A stretch of DNA of 64,000 nucleotides from Uranotaenia lowii (GCF_029784155.1 NC_073693.1:238948750-239012749), one strand, 5' to 3'. Positions 23,885 through 35,990 are shown, counted from the first letter of the stretch. Notes: generated by a model from the sequence alone, not told the origin. Program-made: numbers and translations.

Positions 23885-24560
23885 CAAAAAAGTTGTATGG
23901 CAGCCCCCCTCCCCCCTTTTATTTTTCTCTCCCCTACTTTTTGAAGGAGGGAACCGTTTCTAATAATCATTCCCTATATTACCCATACCCATCATATTCC
24001 ATCCTTCTAATATGAAATTTGGTTGATAAGTTGCTAAGCGATACAACAAAATTATATGAAACCCCCTCCTTCCCAAACATATCTCGTGCTTTTCCATGCC
24101 AAATTTGATCATTCCCTCAAGTCATGCCAACGAAATTCCATTAGGGCCTTCCATTCTCCCCATTGGAAGTGGTACCAAATATCAATAAAAACCATATTTG
24201 TTCTCGAATACCCTGTCATGCCAAATTTAGTTCCGTTTGCTCGGATTGTTTCCTAGATATGCTATAAGAATTATAAAGAAACCCCGCGGTCTTCTCAATA
24301 AAATGAGGGAAAGGTCTCAGATTATCATACAAATATTTCTCTTATTCAGATACTCACTCACCCATTCCAAGCTTGGTTTCATTTGCTTGAATAGTTTGCC
24401 AGTTACGTAAAAAATTGTAAAGGAGCTACCCTCTTTCATCCAATCTCCCCACTGGAAGGGGGAGGGATACCAAAGATTCAGGGAAACATTTATCGTACCA
24501 AAATCGTACCAAAATGTGTATGGAAACACACCCCCTCCGCTTTTCCTATCTCCCCACTGA
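23885..24560. repeat. degenerate tandem repeats with C-rich blocks
   Basis: Four to five units recur at irregular spacing of roughly 100-220 bp. Each has a TATGGCAGCCCCCC or TATGAAACCCCCTCC block, then CCCCA(T/C)TGGAAG, then ATGCCAAATTT and TTTGCTCGGATTGTTT-like words. C-blocks start near 23891, 24051, 24272, 24414 and 24513. Such units are, from memory, widespread in mosquito genomes. Open frames of 66-105 residues across it are by-products of the repeat. Confidence 0.6.
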
Positions 24561-24792
24561 AATAAGGGAGTTGATCGATGAACATTGACAAATCGCAAGT
24601 TGATATACGACCTGATATAGCCGTTATAAGCCAAAAATGCTGGCCGATGTTATTCAGAATGCCTGCAAATGTGCTGCTTTTTGCGTAATAGATGAAGGTA
24701 GTCAATTAGTCGAAGTTTTATTCAAATTTTTGTTTGTAGTTGTAGTACATACAATGGCATGTAGGCATACAATATCCTGGAAGAATCTTGTT

Positions 24793-24895
24793 TAGTTAAA
24801 AAAAAATCCCATCTCGGTACTGAGTGTTAAATGTTAATTTTAAGTTATTCAGTCTGTAAAGTCTAAATCGGCTAAGACGGTGTATGTCTTTAAAA
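24793..24895 (-). repeat. inverted copy of the 18.8/20.8 kb repeat
   Basis: On the minus strand it reads ATACACCGTCTTAGCCGATTT, then ACTTAAAATTAACATTTAAC, then CAGTACCGAGATGGG. It is the only uninterrupted copy in the window and shows that 18779-18862 and 20767-20830 are two halves of one sequence. Confidence 0.55.
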
Positions 24896-24899
24896 AAAA

Positions 24900-25640
24900 A
24901 GAAAAGTAAGATTACAAATGTCCTCATACATATACATAAAATATGGACCAAGATTGCACCGATGTATTACTTTGGCAAAAGTATAAAATTTGTTTGGGAA
25001 GTCTGATTTGGCCCATAAATATTGGAAGAAATATTCTTCAGTTTAACATTCGAGTTCTACAAAACACTTTTGAAATTTGATTAGAGGTTTAAGTTTTACA
25101 GTATTTCTTAAAGTTTGCCGAAGTTTAACGTAAAACAATTTCTTGGATGAACCACACAGAGCTGTAATGCAGCCTACAAACTATTAGAACACAGCGAAAC
25201 AGTTTTTTGACCACTTTTTAAAACTGCTTTTAGGAGATTTTTCGTCGTAAACTCGAAGCTTTTGTCAGATTTTGTCAAATTCCTCTTTTTTTTCCTTTTA
25301 AGCATCTCTTAAAATCCCTTTTAAAACCTTTGGAATGCTTGAAAACGTCCAAAAATGCAGTTATCTTTCCAAATAGTTTGTAAAAGCGTTATAATTAAGG
25401 TTTACACAGTTAATGTTGAGAAATAATCTTGATTTTTGTAGAAAAACATAAGTGGTATCTACTAATCTTATTTCACACTTTTTTTTTTTCATATTTTTGG
25501 TCCTTAACGCCAATTGCTTTAAAAAAAAGTTAATTTATGCTTGATTTATCCATTGAACAATTTAAAACAAGTTGTAGAAGAAAATTTTGATGATTTTCGA
25601 TCATTCATATTTAAACAAGCGAAACACATAGTGGTACTAT
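24900..25640. other. unassigned AT-rich DNA
   Basis: No gene, repeat boundary or RNA gene was recognised. Confidence 0.4.
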
Positions 25641-25669
25641 TATTGTTTCGCTCACTGTACTGTAACTCT

Positions 25670-25930
25670 TACACCCACAAATCCGACTCTACTCCAATAA
25701 TGATCTTCCTTGGAGATGGAATTATCGGCATAAGATTCTATACCGGACTGGAACTAACAAGCTTTCTCATAGCTGGCATTGTCCCTATAACGCAACCGCA
25801 TTGCATATGTCTGAATGAAACCAAACAAAATATAACCCATGTTACTTCACAAGACAAGGCAGGATGGAAACAATCAGCCAGCAAGTAAATTGTCGAATGA
25901 TGTACCGAGCGCTGTGTGAGTATGTAAACC
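25670..25930. repeat. duplicated segment, copy 1
   Basis: It begins ACACCCACAAATC(C/A)GACTCTA and runs to GCTGTGTGAGTATGTAAACC. A diverged copy in the same orientation lies at 27070-27298. Copy 1 has about 30 extra bases (including ATGATGTACCGAG) that copy 2 lacks. The open frames on either strand are not conserved between copies, which argues against a protein. Confidence 0.55.
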
Positions 25931-26399
25931 ATTATTAGACATTAGACTTTTTTTTTGTTTTCAAACCCCGGCGAACAACCACCAGCTAAGATGTCCGATG
26001 ACAGTTCTCAAATTCTTTGCATCTCGGAAACATGTTAATTTTGCTGCCTTGTGTAATTGCTTTTATTGCAACTCATAGTAAAGAAAGAACGTCTAAATAA
26101 TGAGGTATGTAAGCTAAATACTCTATTGATATTCAGGCCTATCTGCGAAGCCTTTTTGAAAATATTATTGCCTTTCGGCATAAATTTGATGATTCCTAGT
26201 GGTTGAGTTGTAAAGGTTTCACTGTCGATAAAAGAGGTAGATGTTGCAAATTCTCAGTCATCTTTCATTACAACACCTTTAAAATGGTTGAATTTAGTTG
26301 TCTAATTTTGTGAATTCGAATAGTATTTTTTCACCTGAATCCAGTTAAACCGTATAATAGAATGTATTTTCTAGCAGTGGTTTTGTTATTTCCGCCTTA

Positions 26400-27000
26400 C
26401 ATAAAGGACTAAAATATGTATTTCGGCTTTTATCACGAAAGTGGGGCAACAGGCCCAGTTCCGAGGGGAATGACCGACCCTGTCGTCGTTTGGTTTCACC
26501 GAAGGGTTATCGAACTTTCCTTCTTCACAATTCAAGATAACGCCACAAACTTAAGGATGGGGACTGAGTCTGATGCCTAGCAGCCTAGGGCGGCCACCCC
26601 ATTAAAAACAGAAAAAGTGTGATGGCGGCGGCAACGCCGCCGTTTTATCGGTTCTTTTGCGTCGTGGATAGCATTGGATGAAGGCAGCTCGGCCGGCAAA
26701 GGACTTTTCTAATGCTGGTGCGTGAGCAAACATAATAAGGGCGAACGAATAATTTAACAAAGGATCGTTCCTTCTGAGACGGTGACGACGGTTTTTTTTG
26801 GATCCGCCGTTTCGGTCCTTAATAGCCACTAGCTCTGGAATTGAGGAGAAAGCTTCAAATAACTCCCGCTAAACTAGGATGCATTAGATTATTGAGGGTG
26901 GTTAAATGAGTGATGCAAGAATTATCGCTCGCATTCGTTTGTTAATGGTAATCGATCCTGTCACGGAATTCGAGACCTCGGTACATCATAATTTGACAGT
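26400..27000. other. GC-rich island of unknown origin between the duplicated segments
   Basis: This 600 bp is far richer in G and C than its surroundings and contains the palindromic GGCGGCGGCAACGCCGCCG. Its right edge (CGGTACATCATAATTTGACAG) is an inverted copy of 25888-25907 (AATTGTCGAATGATGTACCG). A 75-residue minus-strand frame (26602-26829) has no domain I know. It has the look of structured RNA or rDNA-like sequence, but I could not match it to any rRNA region. Confidence 0.35.
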
Positions 27001-27069
27001 AAATTGTTGTGAGCTGTGACACAATAATTAGAAATTTAGATATCTGTTCTAAAGACCCCAATTCATACC

Positions 27070-27298
27070 TACACCCACAAATCAGACTCTAATCTAATAA
27101 TGCAGTACCTTGGAGGTGGAATTATTGGTATGAGATTCTATGTCGGACCGGCATTAACAAGCTTTCTAATCACTGGCATTGACCTCCCAGCACAACCGCA
27201 TTGCATATGTCAGAAAGAAAGCAAATAAAACATATACCATATCCTATCACAAGACAAAGCAGGTTGGAAACAATCAGTGCTGTGTGTGCATGTAAACC
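27070..27298. repeat. duplicated segment, copy 2
   Basis: About 75-80% similar by eye to 25670-25930. It is followed by TTTCCAACCGACGGCAAAAAACCACC, which also has a weaker counterpart after copy 1 (25958-25985). The two copies are about 1.4 kb apart. Confidence 0.55.
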
Positions 27299-27560
27299 GG
27301 TAGTAGAAAAAAACATTCTTTGTTTCCAACCGACGGCAAAAAACCACCATCCAAGATGAGCTGTGCGTGTGTATGTAACCTGGCCGACAAACGAAAACAA
27401 TTTCTAGTTTCCCTTCCCATCCCATTCTCCTCTTATTCTCATCCCTTTCCCATTAAAGACAAAGGAGGATTAAAAAAACCACCGGCCAAACGGCAGTCGG
27501 CCAATAGAAGGCGTTTTTTTTGGTAATCGGCGGTAACAGAACGATTATGACAATGAAATT

Positions 27561-27661
27561 TCGATTGCTAACCGACTCAAATGGTGCACTGGGTAAGATA
27601 TCGGACTGGCAAGCCAAGATGCGATGTTGCAGTGAGTTCGATTCTCAGTATATTTTTTTTT
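27561..27661 (+). mobile_element. tRNA-like SINE head, third type
   Basis: TGGTGCACTGGG (box A) is followed by GAGTTCGATTCTC (box B) about 50 bp later and then a run of T. The arms do not form a good cloverleaf, so I call it tRNA-derived rather than a tRNA gene. No target duplication was found. Confidence 0.4.
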
Positions 27662-27779
27662 GGGATTAATTATCCAACAAGATGATAATCCCATAAAATG
27701 TTTTTTTGTTTCGCTTGAATGTAGTGGCCATGCTTCATTTTGTTTGGGAGCTCGAGGCCTGTAGTGCATTTCCAATCAT

Positions 27780-28075
27780 ATCATCTTTGGCACAGTACAC
27801 TTTCCAGCGCGTTTTCGGCTCAGAGATTTGCTAAATAAGCATTGGATTTTAGCAACCTCTTCTATGGGTGTAATTACACAATCACAGCCAAGCATGGTTC
27901 GCCCCGCAACGGTATGTGATCGCACAGATTAGGTCCCTTTAACTCAGGAACGGATCTATCGATGTGTAGCCTTCTCAGTCTGTTATCATCGCATTCGTTA
28001 CAAACGGGGTTTGGTTGCAAAACTTCTCCGTCGGTAGTCTGAGTGTGGACAACCACCGATGCTATGATATCAAGA
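27780..28075. other. less AT-rich patch with a 60-residue minus-strand frame
   Basis: The frame at 27874-28056 on the minus strand has a protein-like composition and four cysteines (including VCNECDDNRLRRLH), but I recognise no family. No start context or splice signals decide it. It could be a transposon gag fragment or a decayed exon. Confidence 0.25.
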
Positions 28076-30190
28076 TTTTGATTTTTTAGTCAAAGTTTTA
28101 ATTTTTAAGAAGAGATTCATCACTTGGCCTACTATATCTTGTGGACATAAAGCACACCAATTTTTACCGATAAGGCCGATTAATCAAGTAACAAAAATAC
28201 ATATTTAAATTGAATCAAGCAACTTGTATGGTTGATTCAACAACGAATATTTTTTTAGCTATCGAGTGCAAATCGGAATAGACAGATTACTGATTATTTT
28301 TTCTCTGTTAAAGAAATAGACTAAATAAAAATTCACATGATGGAGGAATCTGATGTGAGATTTTATCTCATTTATTAGTTCAATCAGCATCAATATTTGT
28401 GACTAATCTACTAATATTTTGTTTTATTTAAACGTTCATAAAATCAGGGTGGCCTGCGAACCGGGAAATCCGGGGAGAAACCTGCAATTGAAATGAGTAC
28501 CGGAAAAAACGGGAAATAACCGGAAATTTGAAATCAAAACCGGGAAAACTATCACCAAAATAAATTATTTTTCTCTTAATATACTTACAAACTCAAAAGA
28601 GAAGTTCATAAAATGTAAAAATTTGTGAATTTTGTTCTGTTATGATTAAACAAGAGATGGAGTTGCAAGTTTTTGTGCCATAATTGAGCTTTTCCTTCAA
28701 ATGTTAGAAATAATTATCCATAAGAGTCCGAATTTAGAAAACGTGTTTCAAATAATTAAACTAAAAACAGAATTTTGAACTCAAATTAAAATATCAGATT
28801 CAGAAGTAATATTTTTATGTGATTAGCCGACTTTTAAAGGATTTTTTCGGATACTTTTTCGGCTAGCAGTCTAATAAATAAATTTATTTATGATTCCAAA
28901 GATCGATCAAGGATCGAAACGTTGGAATCATAAATAATAAAAAATCGTTTTTGCTATTTAATAAACTGTTTACCGAAAAAGTATCACACAGAATTAATAT
29001 TCAAAATTTGACTAGAAGATTAGAATTTCAGAATCTGAGTTTATTTTCGAATTGACTTCAAAACTCAGGTAGAAAATTCAAATTAAGAAATCGGATTGAA
29101 ATTCTTATTATTTATACAGAAGTCGGACTCAAATTGCAGACGAAGAATTCATATCAAAAATAATCAAAATTCAAGTTTATGATTAAGATTTCTTATTCAG
29201 AAATCAGGCTAAAATTCCAATTTTCAATAAAAGATCAAGATTGAAATGCAGCTTCCAATTCAGAGTCTGTTTTGAGAATTTCTGTGGAAAAGATAAATTT
29301 TTCAAAATCAATTTACGCAACTAGATTTTTAAGTTGGAAATTTAGAATAGAAATCAAAAATTAAACTTCTTTTTTCAAATTACAAAGGTGAACAGCACTT
29401 TAGATTCTTGTGTTTGTAATGCTAATTTTGAGAATTTCGGGTCCTGAATCCGAAACTTCTCAATCTCTGCGATTTAGTTCAAGTGATATGTCGTTTAAAA
29501 GCTCTAAACTTCGTCAGTTCTGAGTAAAAATCAACTTGATAATTGATGAGCCAAAAAACCTAAGAGCCAAAGGGGGGGAGGGGGGTATAAGTGCGAAAAT
29601 GATCAATTTTGAGTTAATAACGCCGAACGATTCTTCATATTTTAAACCATATTTTGTGATTTTTTTCAGATTTTAAGATATTTTTTTACATATTGTAACA
29701 TTAAAAAAAAGAAAATAGCAAAACATTACAACTTAAAAGCGTGTTTTCTCGAAATAAGCTTTTATGCACTCAAACCACTTTGGATCAAAGGGCCTGATAT
29801 GAAAACCGAAAACGATTTTTATCAACTTATACTGCCCTCAAGGATTCAGATGTTTCCTATACATTGAAGATCTCATAAAACAATCCTTTCGTTTTATTAA
29901 AAATTTCTTTTAAATGTGTTCGAAATTTCCGTGTTTTTCAGAATCGAGAGAAATAAATAAAATGAAAACAGATGTTACTCGGAAATTAAAACAACTCACG
30001 AATATTGTTCAGTTTTTATAAAAAGTGTAGATACACATTTTTAGAATAAATGTAGACCTATTTTTAAAAGTCAACAAAATCTCAATCAACTCTTGAGCTG
30101 ATAGAAAAAAAGCTGATTGCTTAGAATCAGTGCCCCAAATAAAAAATCAAATTTAAATTTGTTTCATTCGGACTTTCACCTTTAAAATTG

Positions 30191-31643
30191 CAGAGTGACT
30201 ATGAAACCGGGAAAACCGGGAATTGAAAATAGGACCCGGAAAACCGGGTAAAAACCTGGAATTTCAAATTAAAACCGGGAAAATTCTTTATGAATCATTT
30301 TCCCTCTAAATAAACCTATTGAATTCATCATCATCATCATCATATATATATTTTTTTAAAAGCGGTATAAAATCGGAATCTAAATTCCATGGAGAAAATG
30401 TTGGAAAAGTCGGAAATATCTTTAAAAAAATGGGATTTTTGAGCATATATTCTAGTGCTGTTCCAGCTCCAAGATTTTTTTAGTGAATTTACTTCTTTTT
30501 GACTGTTTGGAAATGGGGTTATGAATGCTACAATTTGTGAAAAATCACAATATTTAACACAAATTTTTATCATAACCAGTCTTAAATTTTTTTTCAATAC
30601 ATAAAAGTATTTAATTAAATCAAATTTTTCAAAAACAATCAAAAAAATTGTATAAACATGAAAAATCAAATTGTAATCAAGTGGCAAAAGTGCGAGAAAT
30701 ATATCTCTCTTATGATAGGAAAATTGTTTTTCAAAATTGAGTTTAATTTTTAACCTTTGAGAGCCAGGAATTCATAAAATAATGAGGGGAAAAATTCGCG
30801 AAAACAGTTATCACATTGTTAATTGAATAAAAAATGTTGAAAAATATAGAATTTGCCTTACCTTAACGAAAATCGAAACAAAATTTCAGAACACTAAGGA
30901 AGAATAGTATTCAGCGGTCAAAATTGCAGAGAAAAAAAATAATAAATGAGAATATCCATCATTAGCAATCAACTGCCTAAGCTTTAGAAATAAAAATAAA
31001 ATTCAAATCATGAATCCAAACTTAAACTTAATTCACCTGTAATTAACCGTTGATGATTATATTACAAATTTCAGAATTCAGAAACCAGAGCTCAATAGTC
31101 AAATTCAGTACGCGATTAAACGCTTGTGATTTAGCTGAGTTGGCAAATTAGTTGCCTCCTGAGCCGATGTCCGCAAGTTCGAGCCCAAGAGTAAACAAAG
31201 AAACACAGTTTAACCGGACAAGTTTTTCAATAACTGTTAACGCGTTGATAAAAAGTCGCGTTGATAAATAGAATGCAGAGTTTTGCACCAGATGTAGATT
31301 GAGATATGAAGAATGGTTTGGTATAAAACTATAAACACTTGCAATGTATAATTTTTTCAGCGCTCTGATCCTGAGAGCCTTAATTATTTTCTTACTTGTT
31401 AGCATTTAAACCTGCCTAAACTATTTTCTGTAGCAATCCCAACAAACATAATCGTTATCTGAATAACCTTTGAATTTGAATAACCTTTGAACCTTTTTTA
31501 AAAAAATGTGTTATTTTAGTTAAAAAAAACTCTGAATACAATATTCATTTGTGTATTTTTAAACTGGGAAGATCTTAAAATCTCGTTCGAGAAAACCGAG
31601 AAAAAAACGGGAATTAGGAAATGGAAACTCGCTGGCCACCCTG
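30191..31643. mobile_element. CAGGGTGGCC family element, nested copy
   Basis: It starts CAGAGTGACTATGAAACCGGG and ends CTCGCTGGCCACCCTG. The 6-bp AAATTG is found at 30185-30190 and 31644-31649 as a perfect target duplication. It lies wholly inside another member of the family and itself carries a SINE copy. No transposase frame is seen. Confidence 0.65.
31120..31262 (+). mobile_element. tRNA-derived SINE, copy 3 (diverged)
   Basis: GCTTGTGATTTAGCTGAGTTGG starts it and GCAAGTTCGAGCCCAAGAG carries box B. It is clearly the same family as the copies at 3332 and 22342, but with more substitutions and without the full 3' part or A tail. No target duplication was seen. It is older than the other two copies. 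Confidence 0.7.
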
Positions 31644-31979
31644 AAATTGGTAAAATGTCTTTTCTACGGTATAGAATAGTTTTAATGTATTTATCTGGGT
31701 TTGTTGAAACCGAAAGAAGAATAAAATTTCAATGAGCAAAACCGTAAAAAAACGGGAATTTGATTATGGACGTCCCATGGCCACCCTGTTAAATGTTTGA
31801 TTGAAGTTAACTAAACTTGGTATTGTTTGATACGAAGCGGTCTTTCGTTCTTGAATTTTCAACAAAACGTAAGTTGTTACCCAGGTATTGTAGCAATTGT
31901 GTAACTCGTTGAAAAAAGTTAGTCCTTTCATGCCCTTAAAAGTGCTTCAACGGGAAAAAGAGAGATTATCACGCAATTT

Positions 31980-34660
31980 GTTTGTTCGTTTGTTTGTTGG
32001 TTCCAAATGAATTAAAAACTTTCTTTCTGGATGGATGGATGGATGATAATAGAGCAACATTTACCATTCAAAGGTTTTCCTTTCCTTTTAGTTTTTTTTT
32101 GATTAATCAAGTCGCGTGTACCCGTTGCTGCTGTGAAGAGGGAACGGGTGCTAAGAATCCTTTTTGGTTCGGTGGGTGGTGCCAATTTGTTTCTATTTTT
32201 TCTTTCGTTCATTCATTCACCCATCAGGTGTCCTGAATCTCCGTCGAACCGACAATCCTCATAATCTAAGGTAAGGGGAACAACGAACCTACGCGTTAGG
32301 TTCGAGTTCAACGGCCTTGGGGACAATAATATGGATCTCTTGCAAGAACGGTGTTGCTCCTTTTTCCTTCCTGTCCAGCTGCTTGCTTGTTCTTCGTTTT
32401 TTTTTGGTAGATGGGTGTGCGAGTATCGTGTGTACACACCTTCCCACCGAAAAATTTTCCGTTTTCCGATGAAACGCGCTTTTCTTGGTTCCTCGAGATA
32501 GTTTGTGTTTCTCCCCTCTTGTTACTTTACGTAATATCACAGCTATTGACACACTTCTTCGCCGCCTCGTCGCAAGTTGCTAGTGTATTCAGTAATACTC
32601 GCACTGGTATTTACTAGCGCTTTGAGAGCTTCATCGGTAATGAATGTTCCATACAAGTGCTGGATCGAATCATTTATTGATTCGTTTGGTTTCGTTTTGT
32701 TTTTTTGTTTTTCACTGGGAACATATGTCGATACACATGCAACTAATCGATAAATTGTTGCTGGGTCCTGCCAATGAACTAGAGAACGATTGTTTGTTTC
32801 TTTCTTCGGTTTGCGTGGAACGTTTTCGCTTCGAAATAGATAACAGATTGCACGATTTTGCGGGACGTGATGACGTTTGTTTGGTTTTTTCGCTGCCGTG
32901 TTTCGGTGCACTAGTTATATACAGTCCGGGTCCAGTCCGTTTACTTTCACTAGTTATTCCTCGCGCTTTGAGTTGAGGACTCTCGGAGGATTGATGACGA
33001 CTGCCGCCGATCGGGTGTGTTGCCTGTTGTTGTGCGTTCGAGGCGTATCGAGGCACCCAATGTCACCCCTTTGCGACCGACAGTAGACGAGAGACGTACT
33101 GATAAGGGACAACAAGCCGACACAAAGTTAGTTTGCTGCCGGTGTGGAGCGACGTAATCACTTACTATTATATACATACATGTACGTATCAGTGAAGAAT
33201 ATTTTTGTTACTAAATAACAAACGGGGACGATCAGGTTTTCTCACTAAAGCGGCGTGGTGTAGATTATCGACGATTCGATTCCGGTGGAACGGCTAATCT
33301 AAGTACAACCTTCTACGGAATGGCAATATCGATATCATCCATCAGTGTGAGCGTCGTTTGGTTTTCGTGAAAAACCAGGAAAATTTGTTTGCTACCGAAA
33401 GCTTTCGAAACAGCCGCTAAGTGCGTAATTCGGGTACCCCTGTAGGTAGCGCGTAATATTTTTGGCTACATCGTCTCTCCCTTTTTATCGATTATCGATT
33501 ACTCGGCCGCTTCCGCGGTTAATTGTCGACTACAATTCCAAAATGTGTGCATCGTCGTGACACATCCCTGCAATACGCCCCAAACATACAGGATCAACCA
33601 CGTTATATCCTGGATCAATGTCGGCTTTTTGTTCGTTTGCTTGCCGTCACTACTTTTGCGCTGTTTGTTTTCGCACTGGTGACCTTCCAGAAGATTTGTC
33701 CGTACCCACCACACTAAATTTGACGGCCATTTTAGCACCGCTTATTTTGTTCCCTAGCGCCGCCACATCTCCCGGTCGATTACTGTTCAGATTATCTCTG
33801 CTGCTCCATGAACATGCAATATTTTCGCGTCTGATTACATGCTTTTATCACGCTATTACTAGAACCGCCGGATTTCGTCATGCATCAGAAGAACCATCGA
33901 GCATCGAGTCATTCCAAACACGGATATTCTCCAGAAACCTACCCAATCGCATTCGCGAATTCACTGCGGCCAACAAATCTCAACGAATTTGCACTTTTGG
34001 TTACAATATGTTTATTTTCGCTGCCTTACTTATTACGCTGTTTCGATTTCCGAACCGACGGATGATGATATAATATAATAACAGAAAAAAATAACAAAGT
34101 GAGATTTTTCGCTTCAAATTTTCCGCGCCGCAATTTACTTTCCCGTCCACACGGTTCACGCGATTCTCTGTATCTGTTGGGCCGTTTTCTCTCGACCGAC
34201 CACGGTCACCCCACGTTCAACATCCAAATATTGGCCCCAACCCAATGCCATGGAGCAATTTCGTTTGCGTTCAATTTTTCCACCACTCGTGAGAGAGCCT
34301 CACCAACACCTATGACGACGACGACGACGACGCCTGGTGGCAAATGGGGAGTAAATCCTAGCGAACGCGTTTTTTTTCTTTTCGTTTTTTTTCCAAGTTG
34401 GAGCAGATTCACTCTCATTCACGCCGCCTCCCGGCAATAATGATGGAGCGCTTGTTCCTGTTCGGAGTATGACGACGTTGAAACGCTCGCACCGGTCTTT
34501 GCCTTACCGGATACCATTCGTCTCCATCGAAAGGGAATCGTCTTTTCGGCTCGGCTGAATGACCGTGACTGGAGAGAATTCAATGGCGACAGGGTTGCCA
34601 GCTCCCTTTTTATAACATTTAGTGTGGAGGCCTTAGGTATTTTTGTTACTAATATAATCA
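31980..34660. other. unique, less AT-rich island, likely host regulatory or 5' exon sequence
   Basis: This is the longest stretch free of recognisable transposons and the composition is balanced. Frames of 60-151 residues occur in all phases, none with a known domain, as expected from scarce stops. It has short simple repeats (GTTTGTTC near 31980, ATGGATGG near 32030, GAC triplets at 34314-34332) and several AGGTAAGG-like donor words, for example near 32268. A promoter-like arrangement is noted at 32916. I infer non-coding first exon or enhancer DNA of an unseen host gene. Confidence 0.4.
32916..32981 (+). promoter_or_regulatory. candidate TATA / initiator / downstream element core promoter
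   Basis: TATATA at 32916-32921 is followed 33 bp later by TTTCACTAG with a possible start A at 32949. GAGGACT at 32975-32981 falls where an insect downstream promoter element would sit. Each motif alone is common; the spacing is what makes it worth noting. Transcription would run toward higher coordinates. Confidence 0.25.
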
Positions 34661-34679
34661 ATTACATTGTGGAATGATT

Positions 34680-35800
34680 TTATTTATTTAAAAGAACAAT
34701 TTGTGAAAAAATAGTGGTAATTAATTTTCTCAACATAAACTAAACCGATTTACATCCTAAATCCGCTCAATGAAAGATATTTTTATTCTATACGATGCAG
34801 ATAAGTATGGCATTTATCTAATAACCGATTCCGGAGAATTTACCGAAATAAGTTCAGAAATATGAAAACAAGAAACTAGGCATCATCCGACACATAAAAT
34901 GACACTTAAATTCAGTGATTAACTCAAGTGATGTTAAATGTTTTAGGAGGCCATCCACATTTCTCGTGGTCAGTTCAGTTGGAGGGAGTTGGTTCAGGTA
35001 GAGAGGGAGGGTTGTTACATGTCCAGGGTTTAAACAATATTTTTTTAGAACTTTATGGATGCTTGTCCATTAAACATGAAGGTTCTAAATTGTCCATATC
35101 TTGAATACATGGAATTTCTATTGTCCTAAGAAATGAACACATAGAATGGGCAGTTTTCTGACTTGATTTATTTCCCTTCATGTGACACCTTTACTCACTA
35201 GTTTCGAGCTTGCCACCTTCCTCAACATATGATCCTGTAATATGGTCCTGGGGATTCCAAAAGTCTTAGAGGCATTTTTGACAGAAGTCCCACAAGCGAT
35301 AGTATGTTTCGCAAGGGTAAGGCTCTCTTGAATTGTTACATGTAAATATTAATAATAAATGTTTATGTAACACCAAACTATGTCGGGCTTACCCCACTCA
35401 AAGAATGACGCTTTTACTCCCACAACATGCATATTTTTAAGAATAAAATTAGTACCTCTTTATAGATTTAACTTACCTCAACTCGAATCTTAGCGATGAC
35501 CAACAAGGAAAGACACCAACTGCACACCAACAACAGCGGTTTTGAAGCTTTTTTTTGACGATTAAACCTTATATTCCACCCGCGAAAAATTACAGTCGAT
35601 TGCGCATCAGCAGCCCTCCGGATTGTTTAGTTTATTACTATGACGCTGCACGAAGGGTTTAATGTATGCAAATATGTCTAAAATTAGAAATGCTAACATA
35701 TACAGTGTTTAAAAAAAACTAAAAACTAAAAACTAAAGGTTTTCTAGTAAAACTCCAAGAGTGACGGGCTTACCCCCGGTACCCCTGTTACATTTCGATT
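34680..35800. other. unassigned DNA
   Basis: The sequence is mixed in composition. GTCGGGCTTACCCC near 35380 and GACGGGCTTACCCC near 35763 are a short direct repeat. AAAAACTAA is tandemly repeated at about 35715-35738. No gene was recognised. Confidence 0.3.
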
Positions 35801-35804
35801 TTCA

Positions 35805-35990
35805 CCCAAAACTGCTTCAATATTCGGAATACATTTTGCAGAATCAAACAAGCTTTATGGTGCCGCACAGGAAGAAACATTTTCAGATCATCTGCGTATG
35901 TGTATCAGTACAAACACGTCTCGTAACTCGTACATGACATTGATGAAAAGAAGGGGTCCAAAGTTACTTCCAAGTGGTACATCGCGGCGA
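35805..35990 (-). pseudogene. jockey-like LINE reverse transcriptase relic
   Basis: On the minus strand a frame reads DVPLGSNFGPLLFINVMYEL and, after a one-base frame change, TYADDLKMFLPV. The first matches the G-x-PQGSxLGPLLF motif and the second the YADD catalytic motif of reverse transcriptases of jockey-type non-LTR elements. Only about 60 residues of the palm region are left, out of a protein of roughly 900. No target duplication or 3' tail was found. It is clearly dead. Confidence 0.65.

Larger units (their letters stand above)
28445..31788. mobile_element. CAGGGTGGCC family element, outer copy
   Basis: It starts CAGGGTGGCCTGCGAACCGGG and ends GGCCACCCTG. The 6-bp flanks are TAAAAT (28439-28444) and TTAAAT (31789-31794), matching at five of six positions. 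Just inside both ends are CCGGGAAA-type repeats. A second copy of the same family sits inside it (30191-31643). Without that copy it is about 1.9 kb. The interior is AT-rich with no long open frame, so it is probably non-autonomous. The superfamily is not clear. Confidence 0.6.

Noticed and set aside
24317..24634. 105-residue minus-strand frame
   Set aside because: It crosses the degenerate tandem repeat and part of its unique flank; no motif, and the repeat units do not share the frame.
26400..27000. Ribosomal RNA gene fragment
   Set aside because: The GC-rich, structured look suggested rRNA, but none of the conserved 18S or 28S core words I know could be found.
33618..34073. 151-residue plus-strand open frame in the 32-34.7 kb island
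   Set aside because: No recognisable domain. Overlapping frames of similar length exist in other phases, as expected where stops are rare. No conserved motif or start context supports it.
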